The notes: generated from the sequence alone by a model not told the origin. A stretch of 64,000 bases of DNA from Pseudomonas orientalis (GCF_001439815.1 NZ_JYLM01000009.1:124001-188000); one strand, 5' to 3'. Positions 19,301 to 32,341 are shown, counted from the first letter of the stretch. Numbers and translations are program-made.

Positions 19301-21192
19301 ATGGGCCGGGCCTTGTCGCTCAGCCAGGTCAATATACTGTCCTGCAGGTCGCCGGGCGCGGCGATGGCATCGAGCAAAGCCTGGCGTGTCGGATATTCAT
19401 GCAGGGCGTCTGCGTACAGCGGCTGATACAGCAGGTGCGGGCCAGTAGTCGCGTCGCGCGGTTCGATAATGAACGCATTGTTGACTTCATCCGGGGTGGC
19501 GCCGGGCTTGCGACACAGCGCCAGTGGGCGCAGGACGATCTCCTGGCCATCGACGAACCGGTCGGTCGGCGTTTCGCCCATCAACGCTGTCACATAGCGA
19601 TAACCCATGACAGTGACGCCGTGCTGCTGGCGGATCTTGTATTCCAGCGCCTGCATCGGCAGCTTGACCTTGAGCTCGCGGGTGAACAGGGTTTCCCGGC
19701 GGCGCGCATCGGCGCTGTCGGACAGCAATGTGTCCTTGATTTTTTGCGGGTAGGCGGTGCCTATGTCGACGCGCTGGATCAGACCGGTGCTGCCCAACAG
19801 GTACGCTTCATTCAACCAGCTCGGCAGCGGCGTGGCGTTTTTGGACGACAGTGTGAGAGTGCCCTTGGGTTTGCCGGCGAGATTCCTTAGCGCCAGCTCC
19901 GTCAGGGACATCCTCACGTGAGAGATGATGCCGGCGCCCCCTGGGTAACCGGCGGCCACGGCGAAGTCCAGCAGCACCTCGTCAGGGTCAACGTCGCCAT
20001 GATCGGCTTGCATCTGCTTGCGCAGCGCCGTGCGACTGAAGCCATGAAGGGTCTCGATGCCTTCGTTGAACGACCGGCCCTGGTTCTGTTGCAACACCAA
20101 GGCCATGTCCTGCAGATGGCGGTGGTAGGCGAAGCGGTCGGCGGCCGTGGCTTGCCTGAGCCATTCAGGCAGTTGCTGGCTGACCTTCTGCAAGAGGGGT
20201 GCGGCAGGCGTCGATACCTGCGTGAACAGGACCGCCGGATCGGTGATGGCTTCCAGGCGCCGCTCAAGGGCTTTCTCGTCTTGTCCCTGGAACTTCAAGG
20301 CCGCGAGGTCCTCCAGCTGTTGATTGAGGATCAAGCCCGCCTGTTGCTCGAAGACATTGGCGTTGGGTTCATTGCGCCGCCAGGTGAGGCGGTCGAACTG
20401 GAACTGGCGCTGCATCTTCGCGGCCCAGGCCAGGCCGAAGGCTTCGATGGAATCAAATGCCTCGACCACGCCGGCCACGCTGTACAGCAGCACCTGTTTG
20501 TCGCGCATGAGCAGCAGGTCCGGCGTCAACAGGCGTGCTTGTTGGTCGGCGCTGTAAAACGTGTTTTCAATGAAATAGGCGAAAGTGGGTGGCGTGGAGC
20601 GGGGCAGGCGTTTGTTCAGCATCGGCCAGGTGGCGACGACGTTCAGCATGTCGCGCCGGGTGTCACTCAGGCTTGATTGGCCTGCCGCTGCGGCAGTCAT
20701 CCGGCCGTTGAGGAAGTCGGCCAGCCATTGCCAGCGACTGCTGCCATGGCTGTCCATTGCGCTCCAGTAATCGGCCAGCGCATGCTGGAAATACACATGG
20801 AGCGCGCCGGGCAACTGGTCGATGAGTCGAGCGATCAGTGGCATGTCGATGAGCTGCGGGGGCGCAGGCTTGAGGATGTCGGGGATTTTTTGCGTCAAGT
20901 AATACGGCAGTTCACGTTGTGTGTGCCAGTCAAGCCATTGCGGGTTCAATACGTGCTCGATGACGACTTCCATCAGGGGGCGATAGGTGTAATGACCATC
21001 GGGGTGTGGAGCGGCCAATTGCACCCTGGGCAAGTCCAGTTTCAGGGACGGGTAGCGTTCAAGGATAAGGGTGCGCAACGCATTCAATACCACGGAGTAG
21101 AGCGCCGGACGCGTAGCAAAGTGCGTATGCACCGCTAGCGCGGGCAAGTGGCTGAAGGTCGAGGTTGACGCGGGTGAGATCGGTTGGGGCAT
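16342..21192 (-). CDS. Giant toxin-like protein, paralogue 2 (DUF6543/dermonecrotic-toxin-like)
   Basis: 1,616 residues, collinear with paralogue 1 over its whole length; by eye well over half the residues match through the first two thirds (for example YPGGAGII.HVRMSLTEL and EYPTRQALLDA in both). The same layout is seen: toxin-like N-terminus with ARPIYDHGGIKEPHILRF, hydrophobic segment (about residues 710-746, MMEGVWLLFNTLLLPLTRG), then a coiled-coil C-terminal region. The final ~70 residues (WYAHFHYPAVDTPA, LFLYLEDPQPE) are well conserved between the copies, suggesting a functional end. ATG at 21192, with AGGA 13 nt upstream as in its partner. No immunity-like small gene lies next to it. 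Activity unknown. Confidence 0.75.
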   Translation of the reverse strand: MPQPISPASTSTFSHLPALAVHTHFATRPALYSVVLNALRTLILERYPSLKLDLPRVQLAAPHPDGHYTYRPLMEVVIEHVLNPQWLDWHTQRELPYYLTQKIPDILKPAPPQLIDMPLIARLIDQLPGALHVYFQHALADYWSAMDSHGSSRWQWLADFLNGRMTAAAAGQSSLSDTRRDMLNVVATWPMLNKRLPRSTPPTFAYFIENTFYSADQQARLLTPDLLLMRDKQVLLYSVAGVVEAFDSIEAFGLAWAAKMQRQFQFDRLTWRRNEPNANVFEQQAGLILNQQLEDLAALKFQGQDEKALERRLEAITDPAVLFTQVSTPAAPLLQKVSQQLPEWLRQATAADRFAYHRHLQDMALVLQQNQGRSFNEGIETLHGFSRTALRKQMQADHGDVDPDEVLLDFAVAAGYPGGAGIISHVRMSLTELALRNLAGKPKGTLTLSSKNATPLPSWLNEAYLLGSTGLIQRVDIGTAYPQKIKDTLLSDSADARRRETLFTRELKVKLPMQALEYKIRQQHGVTVMGYRYVTALMGETPTDRFVDGQEIVLRPLALCRKPGATPDEVNNAFIIEPRDATTGPHLLYQPLYADALHEYPTRQALLDAIAAPGDLQDSILTWLSDKARPIYDHGGIKEPHILRFLPGDEFNIPEKPAPATLAIDQGAGEWLQSQINGHLLNHLFGSTARALVDLADRQSVSNSESRWAVMMEGVWLLFNTLLLPLTRGPAMLVGWFMVVVSSLEQDLAGLDSHDPTTRELALIDLLLNTAMVLLHATAPSGRSPQLLAEPVAEERALQLANWRRAAGLPASLETPAVQHGPVALPGEPPASGETVLDFIQSIASPKAGATLFKALREVHVPWPELLPSPQAGGPLKGLYRIDGTWHASVGGLLFQVSVVPGFGEVYLVDPQHPLHPGFKLVSDGQGHWRLDRHARLEGGMPRKRLAELAELKKQRLDTLGSTLEILNSEVNVLGVQAQQFNRAVNAARRQLAEQRRALREDWIRLNDPTLLPALRPRIAERHAQRQRSTAQAKAQWDIAVDDYQRSSQSFTTGLQKIEAMAGELAEMDRTEVQYRNARDSATSNLYKHWLLSYANLHQKISHTLETPQGESFTELLRRVDRELLDNNPQAYEQFILLATQRLEALKQLLEPAEQCEAIMQRAAPALRESLLKELPADQAISSILIKQHLLLSLVELLLNRALDADKPQERPFLEVIADRQIYASVNAHTEMRTTAGYSTTEQIHVLKDALEQYGRLENAVDSLTEMGCALLREAYRGPFLEALGEARENLEAQLANLILVEEQIAPRPKPDKTKRQKTANRRVIKTVDRKSLVGDLRAGEPDEPGNYVDITDTLTGGIVATYREQATEGVWKIVEPATQARKAPTPAVRPLRVLEAHAEALRAERASIDASIHYQQRKLLEPARREGVDPYDWDVMLSQHAAKFIALAEELKNATDQNAITAKNRYLDEAKAVKQRAHEVCSQGYLLQRPGAAKVDYLWTHGFVDILRIKQRIPLKAGDYLTEYAIRDKSKIKPGARTEEADLWYAHFHYPAVDTPASSPAFGHLKTQAERRYTRRELIEQARANNRTVVNLDKALIEAPLDRKLFLYLEDPQPE

Positions 21193-21388
21193 GACGAAAT
21201 CCGTTTCCTGTGGAAACCGGTTGAGCTGCCGGTTCAGCCGACCGAGGATCGGTCCGGCACAGCAAAGCGTATTGGGTCATTGCGCATGCGGTAAGCGTTT
21301 ACCGCAGGCGCCTGCATAGGTGTTGTCGTCCAGGCTCGGTGCGAGCTCACTAAATATTCACCACCGGCCAGGGTTTTAACGGTGATGT

Positions 21389-21418
21389 GCTGTCACTCCA
21401 AATCACAGGAGTGACAGC
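21389..21418 (+). promoter_or_regulatory. Hairpin burying the ribosome-binding site of the NEL effector gene
   Basis: A perfect 11-bp inverted repeat (GCTGTCACTCC / GGAGTGACAGC) with an 8-nt loop ends one base before the ATG at 21419. The AGGAG ribosome-binding sequence spans the loop-stem junction and the 3' arm, so folding would block translation initiation. Confidence 0.75.
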
Positions 21419-24400
21419 ATGTCCGATTCACCCACGCGCGCCACGACTGGCAAGCCGCCGCCGGCCACCAAGAGTATTCACGCTGACTTTCTCGAGAAAG
21501 CCGTGCCCCAGTGGCTGGTGGACGCTACACCTGCCCGCCGCCTGACGCTGAAACAAACCGCGCCGGTTTTGCCGCCGGCCTACAAGAATTTCACCCCCGA
21601 ACAACGCCTGGCCGTCAACGCGAGCGTCAAGGCCGGCGCGATAGCCCAGGTTCAACTGGACCAGACCATGTCGACGTTCCTGGACGTCGAGGCATTCGCC
21701 CGGCCATTATTGCTCAAGGCGCTGAAAGACCAGCACCAGCTGGAAGTCGATGTCGACAAGACCTTCCTGTGCCTGCGACGTCCGCTGCAAATCGGTGTTT
21801 TTAATGTTGAGCTGGACTCGTTCGAACTCCTGAAACTATCGATGCTGCAGGCCGCTTTGCATAACTTTGAAGCCTGGGAATGCAAACCGGGCGCGTACCA
21901 CTCCACCTCGGGTTATGTGCTGGAAACGGACACACCCGGCACCTTCGAGACGACGGTCGTCAACCTGACAATCAGCCGGTTCATGACCTTGTGCCGTAGC
22001 CTCGATATCGGGGCGCAGTATCAAACCTACCTGAAGGGTTTTTTCGAGCCGGTCGACACAAGCCCCGAACCGCTCCTTCGCCAGCATTTTATCGCCAGCC
22101 AGAAAGCGACGATGAAAGCCGCCGCCGACTACGCCTTGGCGACCGGGGATATTCAGCCTGCGGATCACGCCATGATCCTCTCGGCGATCGGCGGCGAACT
22201 CTATCTCACGATCGGGGAGAAGCGGGTGTGGATCCAGGACATGAGCCTGATGAAAAAAAGGCTGACCGGCTGTGTGTATTTTGCAATCGGTGACAGGTAC
22301 AGCGACGAGTTGATTCTCTACATCCCGCATGATCCGGCGCACCCACTCAAACGCTACACCCGGCAGCAGATGCGCGACGAATTCAAGCGCCTGTTCACCG
22401 CCCGCGAGGGGATGGTAGCCGGTGATCCGGCTCCAACGGCTTACCAGCGCTTCTTCAGTCAGTTCGTGCCCTACGAACAGCGGCCGTATTACTTCAGTCA
22501 GTTCACGCAACAAACATCTGATTCTCCAAGGGGTCCGTTTGACTCGCCTTGGCGAAAGTTCGTGGAAATCATCACAGGGATGTCGCCGCTGACACGCATC
22601 AAAGAACTGCCGCCTGAAAAGTCTGCGAAGAGGGAGCCGGTCAGCGATCCTTACCTGGCGCCTGGCAGCATGATGCCTTACCGCGCGGGAGGCATCTGGA
22701 CCGCCAACCTGGATCTTCTTCCTTTTCTTTACGAAAAACAGCGTGACAAGCTCCTGGCAGACGCCCGTGCGCACGCGGTGCCCACCGCCGATGTCGATGC
22801 AAAGGCGCGGGACGCCAAACTGGCGCACTTGCTGGAAGTCGGCATGCTGGCGCTGAATGTGGTCTCGATGTTCGTACCCGTATTGGGTGAAATCATGATC
22901 GCGGTGATGGCCGCGCAATTGCTGGCCGAAACCGTGGAAGGCACGGTGGAGTGGGCCGAGGGCGACAAGCGCGCGGCCAAGGCGCACCTGATCGACGTGG
23001 CGGAAAATCTGGCCCAGATCGCTGTGATGGCGGGTGTGGGGGCGGCGGTGAGCAAGTTCAGGGCCGTCAAGGCCGAACCGGTGCTTGAAAACCTCAGTTC
23101 CGTCACCTTGCCCAATGGCCAAACCCGTCTCTGGAAGCCCGACCTGCGAGGCTACGAAAGCCCCGTTGCACTGGATGCCGGCGCAGTTCCCAACACAAGC
23201 GGGCAATACAAGCTCGATGGCAAGACCTATATGCGTCAGGGCGACCAGGTTTATGAGCAGGTCTTCGATGAGTCGATCAAGCAGTGGCGCATCAAGCACC
23301 CGACTGATTCGCAAGCGTATCAACCGATCCTTCAAAGTAATGGTCGCGGTGCGTGGCGTCATACCCTGGAACGGCCTGCCGACTGGGACCGCCTGACCCT
23401 GTTACGGCGCATAGGCCATGAAACCGAGGCTTTTTCCGATGCGCAGTTGCTCAAGGTGGCGGATGTCAGCGGCGTCAGCGACAGCGCCTTGCGTAAAATG
23501 CACACTGATCTCGCGGCGCCTCCCCCTGAACTGCTGGACGCCATGCGCTTGTTCAAAGCCGACGCGGGCAGTGCGCAAGTCCTAGAGCAACTGCGAGGCA
23601 GTCAGCCGATCGACGATCGTTATCTGTTTGCATTGCCGCTGGTGGCCGAAATGCCACGCTGGCCGAAGGCGAGGACGCTTGAAGTGTTCGAGGGGGCTGA
23701 GTTCACCGGGAAATCCGTGCAGTACGGTTCCGAGCGCCCGCTCCGTGGTGGCATGGCTAAGGCACCCATCCGTATTACCCGTGCCGATGTCCTTGGCGGG
23801 CAGTTGCCAACGGTTATTCTGGCGGCATTGGACGAAACGCAAGTGACGGGCCTGTTGGGGGGCGAGGGCGCACGCGTGCCGGACTTGAGGCCGCAAGAGT
23901 TGCGCAAGCAACTCGCAGATTATGCCCAGACCCGCAAACCGGCGATTTTCGACAGCATTTACGCCGGTACCGAGCCGCTCGATACCCAGGTACGGCTGCT
24001 GCAGCGCACGTGCCCCGGACTTAGCGTGGCAGCTGCCGAAGAAACATTGGCCCATGCCTCCCCGGATGATCTGAAACGCCTGGAGGCGACACGCCGGGTG
24101 CCTTTGACCCTGCTGGAGGAGGCACGCTGGTACGCGCTCCAAGGTCGACAGACCCGTGCGTACGCGGGCTTGTGGAGCGATACCATGGCCTCGGCGGACA
24201 GCCGCCGGCTGGCGCTGCATACCCTGGAAAAGCTGCCGGGTTGGCCGGACACGTTGCGCCTGGAGGTTCGCGACGCCAGCGTGAGCGGCTCTGTGCTGGA
24301 CAGCATCGGTAGTGTCACGGCACGGGACAAGAAGTACCTGGTAAAAAAAGGCCCGCGCTTCCAGGCGTTCAATGAACGTGGAGAAGAACTCAATAGCGTG

Positions 24401-27400
24401 CCCACGCAGGGCGATAATTTTTATGCCTCGCTGATGCATGCCATGCCGGACGACGCGCGTCGCGGGCTGGGGGTTGCGCAGGTCGGTCAGAGCGCGCAAC
24501 TGCGGGAAAAAATCATCGAGTACGCGCAGCGGTATCGCAGCGACACGCCACGATTGCTCGAGCCGCAACGCAAGGGGTTCAAGCCGCCGGTACGCATCAA
24601 TGACAAATTGGTGGGGTATTACGCCAGCGGGCGAGGCCAGGGCCTGAGCGCGAGCCTGGAGTCACGAGCGCAAGCGTTGTATGGCCTGAACGATGCTCAG
24701 GCCGAGGATTACATCCTGCAACTGCGTGCGCTGGGCAAGGATAACAAGGCCATATTCAACCATTTGCAAAACCGGCAACGTGAATACACCGAGTTGGTGT
24801 CGACGCTTGACGAGTGGGTCGGACCTCAACGCAGCACGCTTTTCGGCGATTTGTCGCACACTTACAGATCCAACATGGCTCTGCAACTCAAGGATGCCTG
24901 GCGCAGGGAGCCGTTGGCGGGGAAGGTGAGCAATGCTGATCGCTTGCACCTCAATGTGGACGAGCATCTGCCGCCCTTAATGGCTGATTTCTCCCATATT
25001 CGGGAATTGTCGGTGGTCGGAAAGCGCATGAATGATGCAGACATGGACGCTTTCCTGACGCGCTTCCCTAATGTACAAACCCTGTCTATTGGAGACACTG
25101 TCCAATTATGGGAGCCGGTCACGGGAGTTCGCAGATTGTCCCTGACGACCTTGCCCCCTGCCGTAACCAGGATGAGCAGTCTCACAAGGTTGAAGTTCGG
25201 CACGGCGACACAGCAACTGGCGCCGGAATTTTTCACCAGACTCAGCGGCCTGACTTCGCTGGAGGCGTTGCATATCGATTACCGCGGTTTTTCTGCAACC
25301 GCACTCAACAGCCTGGACCTGGATGCGTTGGTGCAGTTGGAGCGGCTGCAAATCGAGGCCCCGATCGGTCTGTCGCAGTGGCCGGCCAATCTCGAGAACC
25401 TGCCTCGCCTGAGGCGCCTGGATTTGAGCCACACCGCAATCAGTGCGCTCCCAGGCACGCTGTACAGCGGGCATGAGCAGTTGTGGGCGGGGCTGTCGAT
25501 GGACTGGTCAAGGTTTTCTCTGGAGACGTTCAGGCCAGCCTATGAGTATGTCAGGACCTATGCGGGCGAATACGGGCATTTGGTGGACTTGCACCAGATG
25601 GTCAGTGCCTACACCAGGGGAGAGCTGGAGTTTCTCGGCGTTGGTGCACGCTTGAGGTATTCACTGCACGATAAGATCATGGCCGGCGTGCAGGCCCCGC
25701 AAGCACGGTTGGCTGTCATCGAGGACCTTAGCCAACAATACAACGACATTTTCGCCCGTTTTTACTACTCATCGGCCAATGCCGTGCGGCGCCTCAGATT
25801 ACGCTCAACGGCATGGGAGGCCGGGCCCGGTGCTCAACTGGTCAGCGATCTGGAAACCAATTGGTGGGCGCAGGTGGGCGAACGTCATGGACTGCCAGGC
25901 CAATCATCGGTGCTCGAACTGCCTGCGCCGAGCCTTCAAGGGACCGACACGCTGTTGCCGATCGATGCCGTTGAACTGCCGCAATTACCCGCCGCAAGTT
26001 TTGGTCATGTACGTACGTTACGCCTCAATTGCAGGGGAGCGCCCAGCGCGCAGACCCGTGGTTTTCTTCGCGCGTTCAGCGGCACGCAAACTCTTGGGCT
26101 CAACGGGCTTGGCTTGAGCGAAATCCCCATTCGCGGGGGCGATCTTCCAGCCTTGAGCCGGCTTGAACTGGCGAATAACGATCTGGTCATGCCGGCGCTC
26201 CAGGCATCGCTCAATGAAATCGGTAGCCTGCAAGTGCTGGATCTGAGCCGTAACAGCAACCCGCTCACTGGCGTGGATGTCAGCGCGTTGACCCGGCTTC
26301 GGGCGCTGAATCTGCGCGGCACGCAATTGCGGGCCTGGCCGAGCGGTGCCGAAAACCTGGCGCGATTGACCTGGCTGGACCTTCGCGACAATCAGCTGGT
26401 GACGCTGCCGTCTCAAGTGCTCGCCAATGACGCGCTGTTGATGAACACCAACCTGGCAGGCAACCGTTTCAGTACAGAGGCTGAGGCGGCGCTGCAATCG
26501 GCGCGTGAGCGGGTCGAGGATGTCCAGGGTTTGCCACCGGGCGCAATTACGCGTTTTGAACGGCAAACGTTGCCCACTGTATTTCCCCCGCAGGAAACCG
26601 GCTCAACGATGGCGCGTTATCTGTTGCCATTGCCTGAGTCGATCCCAGTGGGTGGAGGTTCCGAGGGCTTTGTCAGTCGCCTGCAACAACTGAGCCCCGT
26701 TGTGAGCGAAGAAAAGGCGCTGCAATGGTTCGAGCAACTGCGCCAGGGTGGGATGAGTGATGCACAAATAGACAGCCTGTTGAGCGGCTGGCATCAGGAG
26801 TTCAGTACGCTGACGCGTCAGCTCAACGGCTGGCTGTATACCCGCGAATTACCCGGCCCGGACATCAGCCTGGCGGCTGAACAGCGTCGAAATATGGCAC
26901 TCAGGATCATTGAGTGCTGGCAAACCGGCGTGTCGGCCGAAGCCGGTTATGAACTGAGCCTGCGTGGCCTGCAAGCGGAAAACCTGCCAGAGTTGACGGT
27001 GCAGTTCAACCACGTTCACACGTTGGATATGACCGGTGTGCGGTGTTCCGTGTCGAGTGCAGAGGGCTTTCTCAATAGCTTTCCCGCGCTGCGCAATCTG
27101 GTTCTGAGCGGTAATGGCCTATCGGCGCTTCCCGAAGCGGTGGGGAGCATGGCTCGGCTTGAGGCGCTGGAGTTGACTGCAAACAACATTGCCGATCCCG
27201 AACCCCTGTACCGTCTCTTGGGTGGCGAACGCGTGCGTCGGTTGGATCTGGGCAGAAACGACCTGCGTGAGTTCAGCGTCCAAGCCTTCACTCAGCTTGA
27301 GAGCCTGGACCTTAGTTACAATGGTCTGACGTCATGGCCGCGGGGCACGCTGCAAGCGCGCAACCTGCGAACATTGAACCTCAGTGGGAATGACCTTGAG

Positions 27401-28624
27401 GATTTCCCCAGTAACTTGCTCGATGGCAGTCACCACGCGTTGGTGATGGGGACGGACTTTTCCGAGAACGAACGGATTTCACTTGAAAGTCTTCAGCAAC
27501 TGCGACGCTATAGCGTTCGCCATGGCAATAGCGCAGTGATGGGATGGAGCAGCAGCGACATTGAGGGCTGGATTGAGGGTTATCCGCGAGAGGCCTCTGA
27601 CACGGATAGCAGCGATGGAGGCAATGACAGCGAGGACGACGATGCACGCTACGCTCCCCTGGAAACCATTCAAGACCCACACGGGGATGCGGGGGAGGCT
27701 GTGCTGACATCCTGGCTGGCACAATCACCTGCCGCCCTGAACGCCTCCAGACGGCAGTTGTGGCAGCAATTGGCCCAGGAACCGGGCCATGAGCGCTTCT
27801 TCCATTTGCTTGAACGACTACGTGACACGGATGAGTACCGCTTCGCCGGTGCCGACCTTACCCGGCGGGTATGGCGGGTGATTGAAGGGGCTGCCGACAG
27901 TGTGCAGATGCGCGAGCCGTTGTTCGTCGCCGCTGAAACCCATGGCACCTGTATCGATGGGCGTATTCTTACCTTCAGCTCAATGGAAGTGCTGGTATTC
28001 GAGGCGGATGTGCTGAACCAGGTTCCAACCAGCAACCTCAGGCTCAGAGGCCAGCGTTTGTTGACGCTATCCCGGCAATTGTTCCGGCTGGACCAGGTCG
28101 ATACCTTGGCCGAACGCAATGCGATTGGACGAGACCGCGCCGAGGTGCGCTTGGAGTACCGGATCGGCATGACCCGCGGCTGGCCGGATGGGCTGGAGCT
28201 GCCAGGGCAACCTACCTATATGTCATTTGGTCGAGTGATCAGTGGGCAGGTATTGACTGACGCCCGTAACCTGGTGCTCACGGCAGAAGCATCCGACAGG
28301 TTTTATGAAAGCCTGGTTGCCCGTGACTATTGGATCAGTTACCTGCAGGAGCGCTACCCCGATGAGTTCGAGGCATTGCAGAGCGACGCCGCCAGGCGCC
28401 ATGAAGCCGTGGAGGACGAATATGCCGACCGGCAGCCGGGCACCGACAGCCAGCAGCGCTACGATGCGGCCATAACCCGGTTGGAGTTTGACCGAGGCAG
28501 TGCGCGGGCGCAGTTGCTGCTGGATTTGTCGCGCAAGGAGGTGCAGGCGTTCGAGGTAACCAGCGCCGTACCGCCACTGCCCAGGGCTGAGTCGCTTCAG
28601 CCTGGGCCGTCGACGCGGCAGTAG
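21419..28624 (+). CDS. Toxin-like LRR protein with putative C-terminal NEL E3 ubiquitin ligase
   Basis: 2,401 residues. In order: a dermonecrotic-toxin-like N-terminal region (about 30-450); hydrophobic helices (about 471-510 and 531-546) resembling a translocation segment; a long middle region; three leucine-rich repeat blocks (about 1190-1345, 1528-1667, 1862-2001); an acidic linker (about 2059-2075, SDTDSSDGGNDSEDDD); and a C-terminal domain (about 2093-2390) resembling the NEL ligases of IpaH/SspH effectors. The candidate catalytic Cys is 2178 in THGTCIDG, matching the family's C-x-D pattern with Asp2180. NEL ligases act inside eukaryotic host cells, forming a thioester with ubiquitin. 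No secretion genes lie nearby. Ends 6 bp before the metH stop, convergent. NEL assignment is likely but unconfirmed. Confidence 0.8.
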   Translation: MSDSPTRATTGKPPPATKSIHADFLEKAVPQWLVDATPARRLTLKQTAPVLPPAYKNFTPEQRLAVNASVKAGAIAQVQLDQTMSTFLDVEAFARPLLLKALKDQHQLEVDVDKTFLCLRRPLQIGVFNVELDSFELLKLSMLQAALHNFEAWECKPGAYHSTSGYVLETDTPGTFETTVVNLTISRFMTLCRSLDIGAQYQTYLKGFFEPVDTSPEPLLRQHFIASQKATMKAAADYALATGDIQPADHAMILSAIGGELYLTIGEKRVWIQDMSLMKKRLTGCVYFAIGDRYSDELILYIPHDPAHPLKRYTRQQMRDEFKRLFTAREGMVAGDPAPTAYQRFFSQFVPYEQRPYYFSQFTQQTSDSPRGPFDSPWRKFVEIITGMSPLTRIKELPPEKSAKREPVSDPYLAPGSMMPYRAGGIWTANLDLLPFLYEKQRDKLLADARAHAVPTADVDAKARDAKLAHLLEVGMLALNVVSMFVPVLGEIMIAVMAAQLLAETVEGTVEWAEGDKRAAKAHLIDVAENLAQIAVMAGVGAAVSKFRAVKAEPVLENLSSVTLPNGQTRLWKPDLRGYESPVALDAGAVPNTSGQYKLDGKTYMRQGDQVYEQVFDESIKQWRIKHPTDSQAYQPILQSNGRGAWRHTLERPADWDRLTLLRRIGHETEAFSDAQLLKVADVSGVSDSALRKMHTDLAAPPPELLDAMRLFKADAGSAQVLEQLRGSQPIDDRYLFALPLVAEMPRWPKARTLEVFEGAEFTGKSVQYGSERPLRGGMAKAPIRITRADVLGGQLPTVILAALDETQVTGLLGGEGARVPDLRPQELRKQLADYAQTRKPAIFDSIYAGTEPLDTQVRLLQRTCPGLSVAAAEETLAHASPDDLKRLEATRRVPLTLLEEARWYALQGRQTRAYAGLWSDTMASADSRRLALHTLEKLPGWPDTLRLEVRDASVSGSVLDSIGSVTARDKKYLVKKGPRFQAFNERGEELNSVPTQGDNFYASLMHAMPDDARRGLGVAQVGQSAQLREKIIEYAQRYRSDTPRLLEPQRKGFKPPVRINDKLVGYYASGRGQGLSASLESRAQALYGLNDAQAEDYILQLRALGKDNKAIFNHLQNRQREYTELVSTLDEWVGPQRSTLFGDLSHTYRSNMALQLKDAWRREPLAGKVSNADRLHLNVDEHLPPLMADFSHIRELSVVGKRMNDADMDAFLTRFPNVQTLSIGDTVQLWEPVTGVRRLSLTTLPPAVTRMSSLTRLKFGTATQQLAPEFFTRLSGLTSLEALHIDYRGFSATALNSLDLDALVQLERLQIEAPIGLSQWPANLENLPRLRRLDLSHTAISALPGTLYSGHEQLWAGLSMDWSRFSLETFRPAYEYVRTYAGEYGHLVDLHQMVSAYTRGELEFLGVGARLRYSLHDKIMAGVQAPQARLAVIEDLSQQYNDIFARFYYSSANAVRRLRLRSTAWEAGPGAQLVSDLETNWWAQVGERHGLPGQSSVLELPAPSLQGTDTLLPIDAVELPQLPAASFGHVRTLRLNCRGAPSAQTRGFLRAFSGTQTLGLNGLGLSEIPIRGGDLPALSRLELANNDLVMPALQASLNEIGSLQVLDLSRNSNPLTGVDVSALTRLRALNLRGTQLRAWPSGAENLARLTWLDLRDNQLVTLPSQVLANDALLMNTNLAGNRFSTEAEAALQSARERVEDVQGLPPGAITRFERQTLPTVFPPQETGSTMARYLLPLPESIPVGGGSEGFVSRLQQLSPVVSEEKALQWFEQLRQGGMSDAQIDSLLSGWHQEFSTLTRQLNGWLYTRELPGPDISLAAEQRRNMALRIIECWQTGVSAEAGYELSLRGLQAENLPELTVQFNHVHTLDMTGVRCSVSSAEGFLNSFPALRNLVLSGNGLSALPEAVGSMARLEALELTANNIADPEPLYRLLGGERVRRLDLGRNDLREFSVQAFTQLESLDLSYNGLTSWPRGTLQARNLRTLNLSGNDLEDFPSNLLDGSHHALVMGTDFSENERISLESLQQLRRYSVRHGNSAVMGWSSSDIEGWIEGYPREASDTDSSDGGNDSEDDDARYAPLETIQDPHGDAGEAVLTSWLAQSPAALNASRRQLWQQLAQEPGHERFFHLLERLRDTDEYRFAGADLTRRVWRVIEGAADSVQMREPLFVAAETHGTCIDGRILTFSSMEVLVFEADVLNQVPTSNLRLRGQRLLTLSRQLFRLDQVDTLAERNAIGRDRAEVRLEYRIGMTRGWPDGLELPGQPTYMSFGRVISGQVLTDARNLVLTAEASDRFYESLVARDYWISYLQERYPDEFEALQSDAARRHEAVEDEYADRQPGTDSQQRYDAAITRLEFDRGSARAQLLLDLSRKEVQAFEVTSAVPPLPRAESLQPGPSTRQ

Positions 28625-28630
28625 CGGTTC

Positions 28631-32341
<3,711 letters not shown>

